Origin: CAUZSH01 sp963582935 | GTDB lineage: Bacteria > Pseudomonadota > Gammaproteobacteria > Francisellales > Francisellaceae | DNA length: 38,563 nt | Reading direction: 5' to 3' | NCBI GenBank assembly: GCA_963582935.1 | Contig: CAUZSH010000008.1 | Span: 1-38,563, forward strand | Shown: positions 17,116 to 25,752 of the stretch, in pieces | Position numbering within the stretch: position 1 is the stretch's first letter | Layout: each line of letters starts with the position of its first letter | Program-made: the position numbers and the translations under genes | Notes under the pieces: generated by a model | What the model was told of the DNA's origin: nothing | What the model saw: only the letters and a program-made list of their open reading frames with translations | Database searches by the model: none

Positions 17116-17633
17116 TGGTATGGCATGTTTTTATTAATCCGTTTATCGGTAAAAAAACAAAAATTTTCAGGGTCAGGCGGGCATTCACACTTTAAGGCAC
17201 CATTTTTAAGCCCAGATACGATGATATTAATCTTGTTGGCTTTTTGGGCTTCAATGGCATCTAGTACCAACCGATGCTTCCCATTGCTGCACAAATAACT
17301 AGTGATTTTATGGGTTGCGATATTATAAATGTTGAGACTGATATGGTATCGCTTATAGGGAAGCTTAATATTTTCAAAAACAGTATTAAATATTTTATTA
17401 TCAGATGAAGGTTTTTGAGGTTCACCGACAAAAGATCCACCTAGGTTATAGATGTCAGGTTGGATTAAGATGTAAAAACTATTTTGGCTATTTTTTGTAA
17501 AATTTGGAAAAATAGCATTGATGTTCGTTTTAACATCAATGGATAAGTCGATGGGGTCATTAATTTGGTAATAGGCAAAAGAGTTTCTGAAAAATAATAC
17601 GCTGAAAATGAGAGTGAAGACTTGTCGTTTCAT
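17103..17633 (-). CDS. Unrecognised secreted protein with four cysteines
   Basis: I do not recognise this 176-residue protein. It has a clear signal peptide (MKRQVFTLIFSVLFFRNSFA, cleavage likely after Ala20). The mature part is rich in Asn, Ile and Lys, with alternating hydrophobic residues suggesting beta strands (YRYHISLNIYNI-like pattern near 94-104). Cysteines lie at 115, 149, 151 and 159, the last three in CECPPDPENFC. The even number fits two disulfides in the periplasm. It has no same-strand partner within 2 kb. Its 3' end overlaps the ABC ATPase gene by 13 bases. No function is proposed. Confidence 0.6.
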   Translation of the reverse strand: MKRQVFTLIFSVLFFRNSFAYYQINDPIDLSIDVKTNINAIFPNFTKNSQNSFYILIQPDIYNLGGSFVGEPQKPSSDNKIFNTVFENIKLPYKRYHISLNIYNIATHKITSYLCSNGKHRLVLDAIEAQKANKINIIVSGLKNGALKCECPPDPENFCFFTDKRINKNMPYHQLK

Positions 17634-17804
17634 GTTAATGAGATTCCTGTGCTTTGTGCTTTAAAGGATAGGATAGATTTATTTATTTGCAAATGCAGTT
17701 TCAATTCCTTTTGTGAATAATCTGCTTGTTTTTTGATACTTCATTGATTAGGGTGGGGTGGTTATGATGGATAATCCATAAAATCTCAAGGAGGAGCTAA
17801 GAGT

Positions 17805-18252
17805 ATGGAGATGAATCACTCACGTTTTATTATATTGGCGGTATGTCTGGACTGGTTGGTGGTTATCTCATTGGGGTCATTGCGGGGATTTCGCCTACTT
17901 TAATGAGTGAATATAATGTCACTCATACGGAGTTGTCAGCAATTGTTGGAAATTTGTTGATCGGGGTATTTTTTGCCAGTATTACTTCTTGGTATTTGGT
18001 AAGAAAATTAGATTATGTTCTGCCTTCGGTCCAAATGCTCTAATATCGCTGATTTGTACGGAACTGTTACCCAAAGAAGTTCGTAGCGTTGGTTTATCTA
18101 TTGCCTATTCAATTGGAGCATTGATGGGTGCTTTGATCTTATATGTATTCTTGCCATTGTCTCATGCTTTAGGCTATACGATTGTCTTCTCTATTTTGCT
18201 ATTTTTTACGCTGATTTATAGTGTTGTTGCTTATTTTGGTGTGAAATTCTAA
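17805..18252 (+). pseudogene. Remnant of an MFS transporter (frameshifts and internal deletion)
   Basis: An ATG at 17805 with a good AAGGAGGAG site starts MEMNHSRFIILA, but this frame soon leaves transporter-like sequence. The next frame (from about 17830) continues IGGMSGLVGGYLIGVIAGIS and further into a second membrane segment. A third frame, entered near 18000, gives FGPNALISLICTELLPKEVR, which resembles the GPN...E..P.EVRS.G segment near membrane segments 10-11 of sugar-porter MFS proteins. The final helices then run to the stop at 18252. So segments 3-9 are missing and at least two frame changes are needed. The gene is a decayed transporter, not two small genes. Confidence 0.75.
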
Positions 18253-18290
18253 TACACTGAATGATATGAGTTATTCATACCGGTTATCAA

Positions 18291-19409
18291 ATGTTTAAAA
18301 AAATATTTTATAGTTTTCTTGTGTTGGTTTTTTTGTTTATTGCATTGATCGTTACAATTAATTATTGGCCTTATGCTAAAAACGCCGACCAAATTCAATA
18401 TGACAACGTCATCATTTTTGGCGATAGTCTGAGTGATTCAGCGCCCATGGGCGTGAGTGAGCAACTTGTTGGAAACAACTATTGGGTGCGACCACAAGGA
18501 ATTACAAGCCCTGCGGGTGCACCAATTACCAGTCTCGTGAGCACCACAAACAGAGATCGCTTAACTTGGGTAAACTATTTTGTAAAAGCGATTTCATTTA
18601 CTACGGGGCATCATTTTTTAGGTATTAGGCGGTCGTTAGGTAGTTTAAATCCCTATTATGAGAATATTTCTTATGCTGTGGCATCAGCTGAAACAAGGGA
18701 TAATTACATTGATGATATTGCTTCTTCCCCATGGCCAGTGGTGACAGGAGAACGTTGTAAAAGCATTTCAGATCACAATAGTTACTCCTGTGTGCCTGGG
18801 CTGTTAAAGCAAGTGCATATGTACTTACAAGACGTAAAAGAGAAGCCGAATAAAAAAACACTGTTTATCCTTTGGGCAGGAGGCAATGACTTTTATCAAA
18901 ATATTGTAAAAATAGTGGGAGATGGTAAGGGTGAAAGCCTATCACACCCAATCCATAATACCGTTAAGGCGGTAAAATTGTTGATGGATAAAGGCGTTTC
19001 AGCCGATAACATCTATGTCCTAAATTTGCCAAATTTTTCAATGGTTCCAGCCATTACAGGTTTGGTAGATGACAATATTTCTAATAGTGTATTACGCTCT
19101 ACGGCATTAACCAGTATTTCGTTGATTTCAAAAGGGTATAATACATGGCTGAAAAGTGATTTGGCATTATCCACTTGGGGGAAATTTCCACCTTCCCATG
19201 TTTTTGAAATAGATGCTTTGTTTTTGGAGGTGTATAATAATAAAGATAACTTGCATGGGAAGCTAGGCATTACGGAACCTGTTGCAACGACCTGTGTGGA
19301 TGGAAAAAAGTTACCACTTTGTAAAGGGTTTTTATTCTATAATGACATGCATCCAACAACAAGAGTTCATCAGTATTTAGCAAAGCAACTGCAAAGTTAT
19401 ATTGAATGA
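18291..19409 (+). CDS. GDSL/SGNH lipase-acyltransferase, membrane-anchored or secreted
   Basis: SGNH hydrolases cleave or transfer acyl chains from phospholipids and other esters. The 372 residues begin with a single hydrophobic helix (about 4-25), a signal anchor or signal peptide. Block I is FGDSLSDS with nucleophile Ser46. Block III is WAGGNDFYQN with Asn199. Block V is NDMHPTTRVHQYLA with Asp352 and His354. The closest described relatives I can name are the thermolabile-haemolysin and PlaA/PlaC-like lipases of Vibrio and Legionella. It follows the transporter remnant by 38 bases and has no evident operon partner. The exact substrate is unknown. Confidence 0.85.
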   Translation: MFKKIFYSFLVLVFLFIALIVTINYWPYAKNADQIQYDNVIIFGDSLSDSAPMGVSEQLVGNNYWVRPQGITSPAGAPITSLVSTTNRDRLTWVNYFVKAISFTTGHHFLGIRRSLGSLNPYYENISYAVASAETRDNYIDDIASSPWPVVTGERCKSISDHNSYSCVPGLLKQVHMYLQDVKEKPNKKTLFILWAGGNDFYQNIVKIVGDGKGESLSHPIHNTVKAVKLLMDKGVSADNIYVLNLPNFSMVPAITGLVDDNISNSVLRSTALTSISLISKGYNTWLKSDLALSTWGKFPPSHVFEIDALFLEVYNNKDNLHGKLGITEPVATTCVDGKKLPLCKGFLFYNDMHPTTRVHQYLAKQLQSYIE

Positions 19410-19468
19410 TTTATATTCATTGATCTACACTAAAGACGTAAATGTAAAATAATGAGGCTTATAAAATA

Positions 19469-20608
19469 ATGTTTAATAAGCGAGTGATTACCAGCCACAT
19501 ACATCAAGTGATTGCTTTCTTGATTATTATTAATGGATTGTATTATGTTTTACAATCCTTGCTTTATTTTATAGATTTACCCGCATTACGTGATACCTTT
19601 GACATGGTAGAGAAGGTAAATGTTTTAAGGCATGAAACCTTTACAGCGAGTTTTTCTAGCTTATTTGGTGTGATGACCATTTTGGTTGGCATTGGGCTAT
19701 ATAAGCGCTCTCGGTTAGCTTGGCTTTGGACGATTATCTTTTTGTTTTTGCTTTTGGCGCTGAATTTTTTATCGGGCACCTATGATAAAATGTTTTATGT
19801 CTCTTTGGTGATTTTTATTGTTTTACTGCTTTATCGAAAAGAGTTTACTCGGAGTATTGGTATTTTTTCCTCTGGAGGCTCTATTGCGGTGGTCTCTATT
19901 TTATTTGCATTAGCTTATGGTGTGGTGGGTGCTTACCTATTAAGAGATGAATTCAAAGGTATTGACTCTTTGGTGGACGCTGCTTATTTTACGATTGTTA
20001 CTTACAGTACGGTGGGGTATGGAGATATTGCACCGAAAACAGATATTGCGCGATTATTTACAAGTTCAATGATCTTGGTGGGAATATCAAGTTTTGCAAC
20101 GGCGGCTGCCTTATATCTAGGGCCTTTTTTAGAAAAACGGATGAAGGAGATATTTAGCGTGTTTTCAAAATTAGATCATGTTCGAGGGCATTATATTATC
20201 TGTGGGCATAATGCTATTTCAGAGTATTTAGTGAAGACTTTTGTACAACAGGCAGTGGGTTGTGTGGTGATTGACCCTGATCTTGATCCGTCTGAAGTGC
20301 AAGATTCGAAGCATGTGACTTATATCAAAGGGGCACCTACGGATGCCTCTGTTTTAAACTCATGTTCAATTAAAAAATCCATTGGCGTGTTATCTACGAT
20401 TGATAATGATGCAGATAATATCCTCATAGCACTGACGGCGAGTAATATTCGGAAAAATAGCAACAGCGACCCATTTCAGGTTGTTGTGAGTATTAATAAG
20501 CAAGAAAACATTGAAAATGCAAAGCATGTCGGGGCAGATGATGTGATGACACCTGCAAAAATCTATTCAGATACGCTAATTAGCAAGGTTCATAAACCGG
20601 TGTCTTAG
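19469..20608 (+). CDS. Potassium channel with C-terminal RCK/TrkA-N domain (Kch-like)
   Basis: The 379-residue membrane protein has four hydrophobic segments in the first 125 residues. A pore module follows (about 137-215), with the K+ selectivity filter TVGYGD at 181-186 inside TIVTYSTVGYGDIAPKT. The C-terminal domain (about 232-370) is an RCK/TrkA-N fold: GHYIICGHNAISEYLVK is its nucleotide-binding loop, with VIDPD at the end of strand 2. The plan is that of E. coli Kch. The first four segments lack the Arg-rich S4 of true voltage sensors as far as I can see. It stands alone and converges on the Bcr/CflA gene. Confidence 0.88.
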   Translation: MFNKRVITSHIHQVIAFLIIINGLYYVLQSLLYFIDLPALRDTFDMVEKVNVLRHETFTASFSSLFGVMTILVGIGLYKRSRLAWLWTIIFLFLLLALNFLSGTYDKMFYVSLVIFIVLLLYRKEFTRSIGIFSSGGSIAVVSILFALAYGVVGAYLLRDEFKGIDSLVDAAYFTIVTYSTVGYGDIAPKTDIARLFTSSMILVGISSFATAAALYLGPFLEKRMKEIFSVFSKLDHVRGHYIICGHNAISEYLVKTFVQQAVGCVVIDPDLDPSEVQDSKHVTYIKGAPTDASVLNSCSIKKSIGVLSTIDNDADNILIALTASNIRKNSNSDPFQVVVSINKQENIENAKHVGADDVMTPAKIYSDTLISKVHKPVS

Positions 20609-20624
20609 GTTCTGTTGGCGTTAT

Positions 20625-21824
20625 TTAATGATTTTTATATTTTCTATATAACAATAAAAGGCTGATGGAAAGTGTTGAGGTAATTAGAACCTCTATTGCT
20701 AAAGGCAAGGTATTGCGAACTGGCCATAGCATGACAAATGAACCAATTAAAGCACTCCCGCCAAACTCCATTGCCCCAAACATGGCGGCAGCCGTACCTG
20801 AGCTATCCCCAAATGGTTCCATCGCGCCACCCGCCCCAGCCCCTGTTACTAAAGCGCAACCAAAGGTAAACAACATGCTGGGACCTACAAACCCCCAGAG
20901 CGTTAAGCCAAAGGTAAGGTGGAGTGCAAGCATCGAAAATCCGCTGATAAATAAAGCGATTGCGCCTGCAATGGTCATATTAAAAGTGCCGAATTTGCGT
21001 ACAAGCATGCCAGAAAAAACACAACCAACCATAAAGGTTAATCCACCCAAACCAAAGTAGAAGCCAATAGATATTTCAGGTAACCCTAAAGCAACCGTAA
21101 TAATGTAAGGTGTCATTGAGAAGAAGGTGAAAAAAGCGCTTATACCAGCGGCGGCACTGGTGGCGTAAGCGATAAATTGTAAGTTTGTGACAATGGCTCC
21201 GTATCCTTGGAATAGTTTTTTATTAAAAGGTTTTCTTTTTTCATTGGGTAGGCTTTCTTTTGCGAAGGATAGAATCAAAATGGCGGTGAGTGTGCCAAGC
21301 ACGACAAGAAAAATAAAAGGCGCGCGCCAATCAAAGTGCAAATCTAAATAAGCACCAATAATAGGCCCGAGTAGTGGTGAGAAGGCAATCATGCCATTGA
21401 GGAAGCTATAAATCTGAGCGCTTTGTTCTTTATGAAAGACATCTCTAACAATAGCAAAAGAGATGACAAAAGTACCACATGCACCAATAGCTTGAATGAT
21501 TCTAAATAGTATAAGGCTATTGATGGTGGTTGCATTGGCGCAAAGAGCTGAGCCAAACACAAATAATAAAACCGAGATAAAAATTAATTTTCGTCGTCCA
21601 AAACTATCGGATAGGGGTCCTATAATAAGTTGCCCAAACCCTGTAACGAGAATAAATAAAGAAAGCGTTAATTGCACCATAAAAGGGGTGGTGTTCATAA
21701 TGTCAACGATTTGAGGAATTACGGGCATGTATACATCAAGCGCTAACGCAAAGCTAAAGACCATAGGCGCAAGAATGATTACCGTAGTGAGTGGAGAATA
21801 CTTCCATAAATTATTTGAGCCCAT
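20625..21824 (-). CDS. Bcr/CflA-type MFS drug exporter
   Basis: This 399-residue protein with about 12 membrane segments shows the family signature FALALDVYMPVIPQI, motif A LIIGPLSDSFGRRKL, and the motif C-like region GMIAFSPLLGPIIGAYL. Homologues such as E. coli Bcr export bicyclomycin, sulphonamides or cysteine; the substrate here is unknown. The frame extends 33 codons upstream, but the ATG at 21824 is preceded by AAGGTG at proper spacing and gives the normal family N-terminus, so I use it. It diverges from the dioxygenase gene, leaving 114 bases for both promoters. Confidence 0.9.
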   Translation of the reverse strand: MGSNNLWKYSPLTTVIILAPMVFSFALALDVYMPVIPQIVDIMNTTPFMVQLTLSLFILVTGFGQLIIGPLSDSFGRRKLIFISVLLFVFGSALCANATTINSLILFRIIQAIGACGTFVISFAIVRDVFHKEQSAQIYSFLNGMIAFSPLLGPIIGAYLDLHFDWRAPFIFLVVLGTLTAILILSFAKESLPNEKRKPFNKKLFQGYGAIVTNLQFIAYATSAAAGISAFFTFFSMTPYIITVALGLPEISIGFYFGLGGLTFMVGCVFSGMLVRKFGTFNMTIAGAIALFISGFSMLALHLTFGLTLWGFVGPSMLFTFGCALVTGAGAGGAMEPFGDSSGTAAAMFGAMEFGGSALIGSFVMLWPVRNTLPLAIEVLITSTLSISLLLLYRKYKNH

Positions 21825-21938
21825 GAGTGCACCTTCTTTATTAAAATTTAAGCGAATTATTCTATTATACTGCAGTGAATTGAAAACACAAAAAATCCAG
21901 CTAGTATAAATAAATTCATTCATTAGAAACTATGTAAA

Positions 21939-22796
21939 ATGATGCAAGCTGAAAATATTGATCAAGATTGGAAAGTATGGGTTGATCATAATTTGCAACG
22001 AGGTTGTAATGCTATGCAGATTTGCGCTATTTTGCTGAAAAATGGATTTGGATTAAGTGATGTGGAAATGATGATGGGACGCCATTTCCCAAAAGTGTCT
22101 TCCATGGAAATCGCGCAGCAACGCTCGGCAGCAGCCGAACCTATGGATTACCACAAGCTTTCAAAAACGCGTATTACTCGAACAGATAGCGGCGAGCAAG
22201 TCGCTAAAATCGTCACAGATAAAGCGCAAATATTTGCATTGAATAACTTTCTCACTCAAGAGGAATGCGAGAAGGTTATTCAAATTAGTGAAACGCTCTT
22301 GAAGCCCTCGACGATAACGGGAAGCAATAGAGATGATTTTTTTCGTACCAGTGAAACTTGTTACTTGAATTTATTAGGAGATGAATTTATCAAACAGATT
22401 GATGACAAAATTGCCTGTATGCTCGGCATTAGAGCATCTTATTCTGAAGGAATTCAAGCACAGAAATATTCCGTTGGGCAAGGGTTTAAAGCGCATACAG
22501 ATTATTTCAATCCAAATACTACCTTATTTGAAAAACATGACGTAAAGCTTGGTCAGAGAACTTGGACTTTTATGGTTTACCTCAGTGATGTGGAGGAAGG
22601 GGGTGAAACCTATTTTCCAAGAATCGATAAAATATTTTACCCTAAGCGGGGTCAGGCAATCATCTGGAATAATTTGTACGAAGACGGTAGCCCAAATCGA
22701 GACACCTTGCACCAAAGTATGTCTGTAATCAAAGGCACAAAATTCATTATTACCAAATGGTTTCGAGACAAGGGTATTGGACCCGTTTTTTGTTAA
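21939..22796 (+). CDS. Prolyl 4-hydroxylase-like 2-oxoglutarate/Fe(II) dioxygenase
   Basis: The family hydroxylates proline or related side chains using Fe(II), O2 and 2-oxoglutarate. The 285 residues have a roughly 75-residue N-terminal helical region, then the double-stranded beta-helix domain. Iron ligands are His186 and Asp188 in FKAHTDYF and His258 in DTLHQSMS; Lys268 in KGTKFIITKW would bind 2-oxoglutarate. The block RTWTFMVYLSDVEEGGETYF is strongly diagnostic of the P4H subfamily. No signal peptide is seen, so the target is probably cytoplasmic; it is unknown. The ATG at 21939 has no evident ribosome site. The last 4 bases overlap the tail of a tiny reading frame on the other strand. 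Confidence 0.9.
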   Translation: MMQAENIDQDWKVWVDHNLQRGCNAMQICAILLKNGFGLSDVEMMMGRHFPKVSSMEIAQQRSAAAEPMDYHKLSKTRITRTDSGEQVAKIVTDKAQIFALNNFLTQEECEKVIQISETLLKPSTITGSNRDDFFRTSETCYLNLLGDEFIKQIDDKIACMLGIRASYSEGIQAQKYSVGQGFKAHTDYFNPNTTLFEKHDVKLGQRTWTFMVYLSDVEEGGETYFPRIDKIFYPKRGQAIIWNNLYEDGSPNRDTLHQSMSVIKGTKFIITKWFRDKGIGPVFC

Positions 22797-22948
22797 TTTC
22801 GATCCTGATCGGAAGACTCATTTTCTTGAGTTAACACCCTAGCATAGAGGTTTCCATAGTTGATAAAGGCTTCTTGGTATTCCTTTAGCGAGATAATTGT
22901 TCTTTGTTTCAGTGCTAAATATAGCTGAGTTATTTGAGTCAAAAACAT
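22793..22948 (-). CDS. Tiny unrecognised protein (51 residues), possible paralogue of the gene at 23154-23300
   Basis: A 51-codon frame with GGGGA 6 bases before the ATG at 22948 and a perfect TATAAT (22994-22989, minus strand) upstream, though without a good -35 box. The product is helical-looking: LYLALKQRTIISLKEYQEA then FINYGNLYARVL and a charged tail ENESSDQDRN. The segment YQEAFINYGNLYARVL aligns without gaps to YLKAANNFGEVQANAL of the small protein encoded 200 bases upstream (6 of 16 identical plus Tyr/Phe and Leu/Val). It overlaps the dioxygenase stop by 4 bases. Function is unknown; it could be a chance frame. Confidence 0.4.
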   Translation of the reverse strand: MFLTQITQLYLALKQRTIISLKEYQEAFINYGNLYARVLTQENESSDQDRN

Positions 22949-23085
22949 ATATATTCCCCGTTTTATTAGAGCATTTCTTGTGCTAATAATTATATCCATG
23001 GAGCGATGTTACTATCCGAGGGATGCTATTGTTAAGATGGAGATTTTCTTATGCCCCTTTGGGAGAAATGGCTGAGAAAGTAATA

Positions 23086-23132
23086 AAGGTAGCAAGTATT
23101 TATTGAGAGAAGGAGGGTACAGATGCTACCTT
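23086..23132 (-). terminator. Inverted repeat downstream of the 48-residue gene, possible terminator
   Basis: AAGGTAGCA (23086-23094) and TGCTACCTT (23124-23132) are perfect 9-base complements around a 29-base spacer. Read on the minus strand the stem begins 21 bases after the stop of the small gene and is followed by TTTATTACTTTC. The large loop makes it weaker than a standard terminator; an operator-like role is also possible. Confidence 0.35.
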
Positions 23133-23153
23133 AAGATTGTTTAAAAACGTATC

Positions 23154-23300
23154 TTATTTTCTAGGGTAAAGGGCGTTAGCTTGAACTTCACCAAAATTAT
23201 TGGCAGCCTTCAAATAAGCCTTCCAATATTTTTTTAGGGCAAGCCCGATCTTTAATGATGGCAATGTGATTGTATGTTGTTGTGTCATTTGAGCAGACAT
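23154..23300 (-). CDS. Small unrecognised protein (48 residues) with strong promoter and ribosome site
   Basis: This frame encodes MSAQMTQQHTITLPSLKIGL followed by ALKKYWKAYLKAANNFGEVQ and ends ANALYPRK. It is basic in the middle, probably one or two amphipathic helices, with no signal peptide and no membrane segment. AAGGAAA lies 5 bases before the ATG at 23300. A near-consensus promoter is 40-68 bases upstream, and an inverted repeat follows the stop. These signals make a real gene more likely than not. The segment around NNFG resembles the 51-residue product encoded downstream. I recognise no family. It lies downstream of ptsP on the same strand but has its own promoter. Confidence 0.55.
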   Translation of the reverse strand: MSAQMTQQHTITLPSLKIGLALKKYWKAYLKAANNFGEVQANALYPRK

Positions 23301-23339
23301 ATCATTTCCTTATTTTCAATTCAACAATTCCATGAAGTA

Positions 23340-23368
23340 ATTATTGCAATAAAAATAATTAATGCCAA
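23340..23368 (-). promoter_or_regulatory. Strong sigma-70-like promoter for the 48-residue gene
   Basis: On the minus strand, TTGGCA (23368-23363; 5 of 6) and AATAAT (23345-23340; 5 of 6) are separated by exactly 17 bases. Transcription would begin near 23333, giving a leader of about 33 bases. It is one of the two best promoter matches in the window, with that of the SRP RNA gene. It sits in an AT-rich gap of 184 bases between ptsP and the small gene. Confidence 0.6.
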
Positions 23369-23484
23369 ACAATTTAATTGCTATACGTGTAAAAAATAAG
23401 CACTTAATGCCATATTGTTATCTTTATCAATAAGTTGGCATTGTGATATAAAAGTAAAAATTATAATTTATGATTGAAGTTTGC

Positions 23485-25752
23485 TTATCTATTACCAACG
23501 CGAATCATGCCACCAAGTTCATTTTCAATTAAAAAATCGGATAGATGTTGATGAATTTCTGCTTTGTTGGTTAAGGTTAAGATATGTTGTGCAAGTTTTT
23601 GGCACTGGGTGTAACTCAGGTGTTTAATAATCCATTTTGCCTTTAAAATATTAATGGCATTCATACTTAATGTGGTAAAACCCATGCCAACAAGAAGCGG
23701 TATGGCTAATGGGTTTGAAGCCATCTCACCGCAAATCGAAATATCTTCATAGGTGTCTCCAACAAGCTGATTAATATGTTGGAGTGCTTGAATGACGGCG
23801 GGGTGTAATTGGTCATACAGTGCGGCAACTTTTTGATTGTTTCGATCAATGGCAAGTAAGTATTGTGTGAGGTCATTGCTGCCAACCGAGATAAAATCAA
23901 CCAGTTTTAAGACCGCAGGTAACTGGTAGATGATGGATGGAACTTCTACCATGACGCCAATTTTAGGCATTTGAATGGTAAATCCTTCCTCTAATAATTC
24001 TTGGTGAGCGCGCTGAACCAGTGTAGTTGTAATAGTAATTTCATCAACTTCGGTGATCATTGGGAGCAGTATTTTAAGATTGTGGTATTTTTCACTGGCC
24101 CGTAACATGGCTCGAATTTGCGTTAAAAATAGATCTTGCTGATCGAGCATCATTCTGATGCCACGCCATCCTAGGGCTGGATTGTCTTCTTTAACATAGA
24201 AGTAGGGAAGTGATTTGTCCGCGCCAATGTCAAGTGTGCGTAAGGTGACGGTTTGATCGGGAAAGGCATGTAAAAACTGGTTGTAAATGATTCTTTGTTC
24301 CTCTTCGCTGGGGAATTTTTCACGAATCATAAAAGGAATTTCAGTGCGATAGAGGCCAATACCTTGCGCATTATTTTCAAGTGCAATATCTAAATCCGCC
24401 ACAAGTCCGACATTGGCTTGTAACGTGATGGGCTTGTCATCCGCGGTAAAGCAAGGTAGTAAAACAGTGTCTTTTAATTGTGAAAGCATTTCTTCTTCAC
24501 GTTTTAAAAGTCGTTGATATGCTTTTATTAGCCCTTTTCCTGGGGTAACATAAATTTTCCCAACATAGGCATCGACAATAATTTCTTTACCATCGAGGTA
24601 GCTGATTGGCAGTGATTGAACGCCAATCACAAAGGGAATGCCGATAGCACGTGCAAGAATTGCCACATGGGAGTTTTCTGTGCCTCGTTCAGAGACAATT
24701 GCTTTAAGTCTTCCTTTGGGTACATCTGCGAACATTGATGGTGTGATTTCTTGTGCCACAAGGATTGTGTTTGAGGGGTAATTCCGTTTGGCAGGTGTTT
24801 TTTTCTGTAATTGTAAAAGAATTCTTTTTGCAATATCCCGCAAGTCGCTGGCACGTTCTCGTAAATAGGGATCATCCATGTCCTGAAAAACAGCAACTTG
24901 CTTTTTCACCACTTTTTTAATTGCAGTCTGCACCCAGACATCGGATCCAATCTGTTCTATGATGGCATGATAAAATCGATTGCTCATGATGATTTGAGCA
25001 TAGGCGGTAAATAGTGCGGATTCTTCTTTTGTGGCAAGTGATTCAATCGTTTTTGCCATTTCCATAAGGTCTTTTTTTACGATTTTAACGGCTTCCTTGA
25101 ATTCTGTGACCTCGTCGTCACTTTGATTTTTTTTATCAGGAATGCTGTCAATATCAAAGATGTTATATCGTGCAATGGCTTTTCCAATGGTCGCTCCCGT
25201 TGTTAGGCCTTTACCATCAAATGAAACCATTTCATTTTTAGGGGCAGCGACTTCGATTTTTTCTTCAACTTCTTCCTTACCCAGTGCGGTTTCAAATGGC
25301 TCTGAAATATTGGTGCAAAGTGTTACAAGGGCGGCTTGTGTGCTTTCATTGATGGCATTTACTTTTGCCGTTTGAATAATGACAACGCCAATAACGGAGC
25401 TTTTATAAATAACGGGTACACCAAAGAAGGTATATAGTTTTTGTTTTGTGAAGGATTGTAGAATGGTATTTGGGCGGTTTTTATCTTTATATAAATTTTT
25501 AATGAGAAGCGCTTCTTTCCGTTTTACAATATTCCCCACGGCATCTGAATCAATATTGATGTGGATCAATCCACCCAGTAGCGGAGTCAATGTCGTGGCA
25601 TCAAGGTTATAGATATTGTCTTTTTCAAGTGTAAAGATGCTGCAGGCATCAACATCGAGCTTTTTTTGGATACTGTGGCTGAGTTCTTTAACAATCTCTG
25701 GCAGGGTATTATGGGTGTTAAAAATATTAAGCTGTTGCTGCCATGAAGTCAT
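23485..25752 (-). CDS. ptsP: Nitrogen-type PTS enzyme I (phosphoenolpyruvate-protein phosphotransferase) PtsP
   Basis: PtsP takes phosphate from PEP and passes it to NPr and then EIIA-Ntr, a regulatory cascade that senses nitrogen. The 755 residues have an N-terminal GAF domain (about 1-160), the EI N-terminal helical part (about 175-320), and the phospho-histidine domain with SERGTENSHVAILARAIGIP (active His362). The PEP-binding TIM barrel has GIGLYRTEIPFM, GWRGIRMMLDQ and, near the C-terminus, ICGEMASNP with the catalytic Cys. The GAF domain separates it from the sugar-type PtsI. Its ATG follows the rppH stop directly (TAAATG), as in other gammaproteobacteria. NPr and EIIA-Ntr are not in the window. 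Confidence 0.95.
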   Translation of the reverse strand: MTSWQQQLNIFNTHNTLPEIVKELSHSIQKKLDVDACSIFTLEKDNIYNLDATTLTPLLGGLIHINIDSDAVGNIVKRKEALLIKNLYKDKNRPNTILQSFTKQKLYTFFGVPVIYKSSVIGVVIIQTAKVNAINESTQAALVTLCTNISEPFETALGKEEVEEKIEVAAPKNEMVSFDGKGLTTGATIGKAIARYNIFDIDSIPDKKNQSDDEVTEFKEAVKIVKKDLMEMAKTIESLATKEESALFTAYAQIIMSNRFYHAIIEQIGSDVWVQTAIKKVVKKQVAVFQDMDDPYLRERASDLRDIAKRILLQLQKKTPAKRNYPSNTILVAQEITPSMFADVPKGRLKAIVSERGTENSHVAILARAIGIPFVIGVQSLPISYLDGKEIIVDAYVGKIYVTPGKGLIKAYQRLLKREEEMLSQLKDTVLLPCFTADDKPITLQANVGLVADLDIALENNAQGIGLYRTEIPFMIREKFPSEEEQRIIYNQFLHAFPDQTVTLRTLDIGADKSLPYFYVKEDNPALGWRGIRMMLDQQDLFLTQIRAMLRASEKYHNLKILLPMITEVDEITITTTLVQRAHQELLEEGFTIQMPKIGVMVEVPSIIYQLPAVLKLVDFISVGSNDLTQYLLAIDRNNQKVAALYDQLHPAVIQALQHINQLVGDTYEDISICGEMASNPLAIPLLVGMGFTTLSMNAINILKAKWIIKHLSYTQCQKLAQHILTLTNKAEIHQHLSDFLIENELGGMIRVGNR

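Noticed and set aside
17843..18252. Two small separate membrane protein genes
   Set aside because: Together they match the two ends of one MFS transporter in different frames, so a single pseudogene is the better reading.
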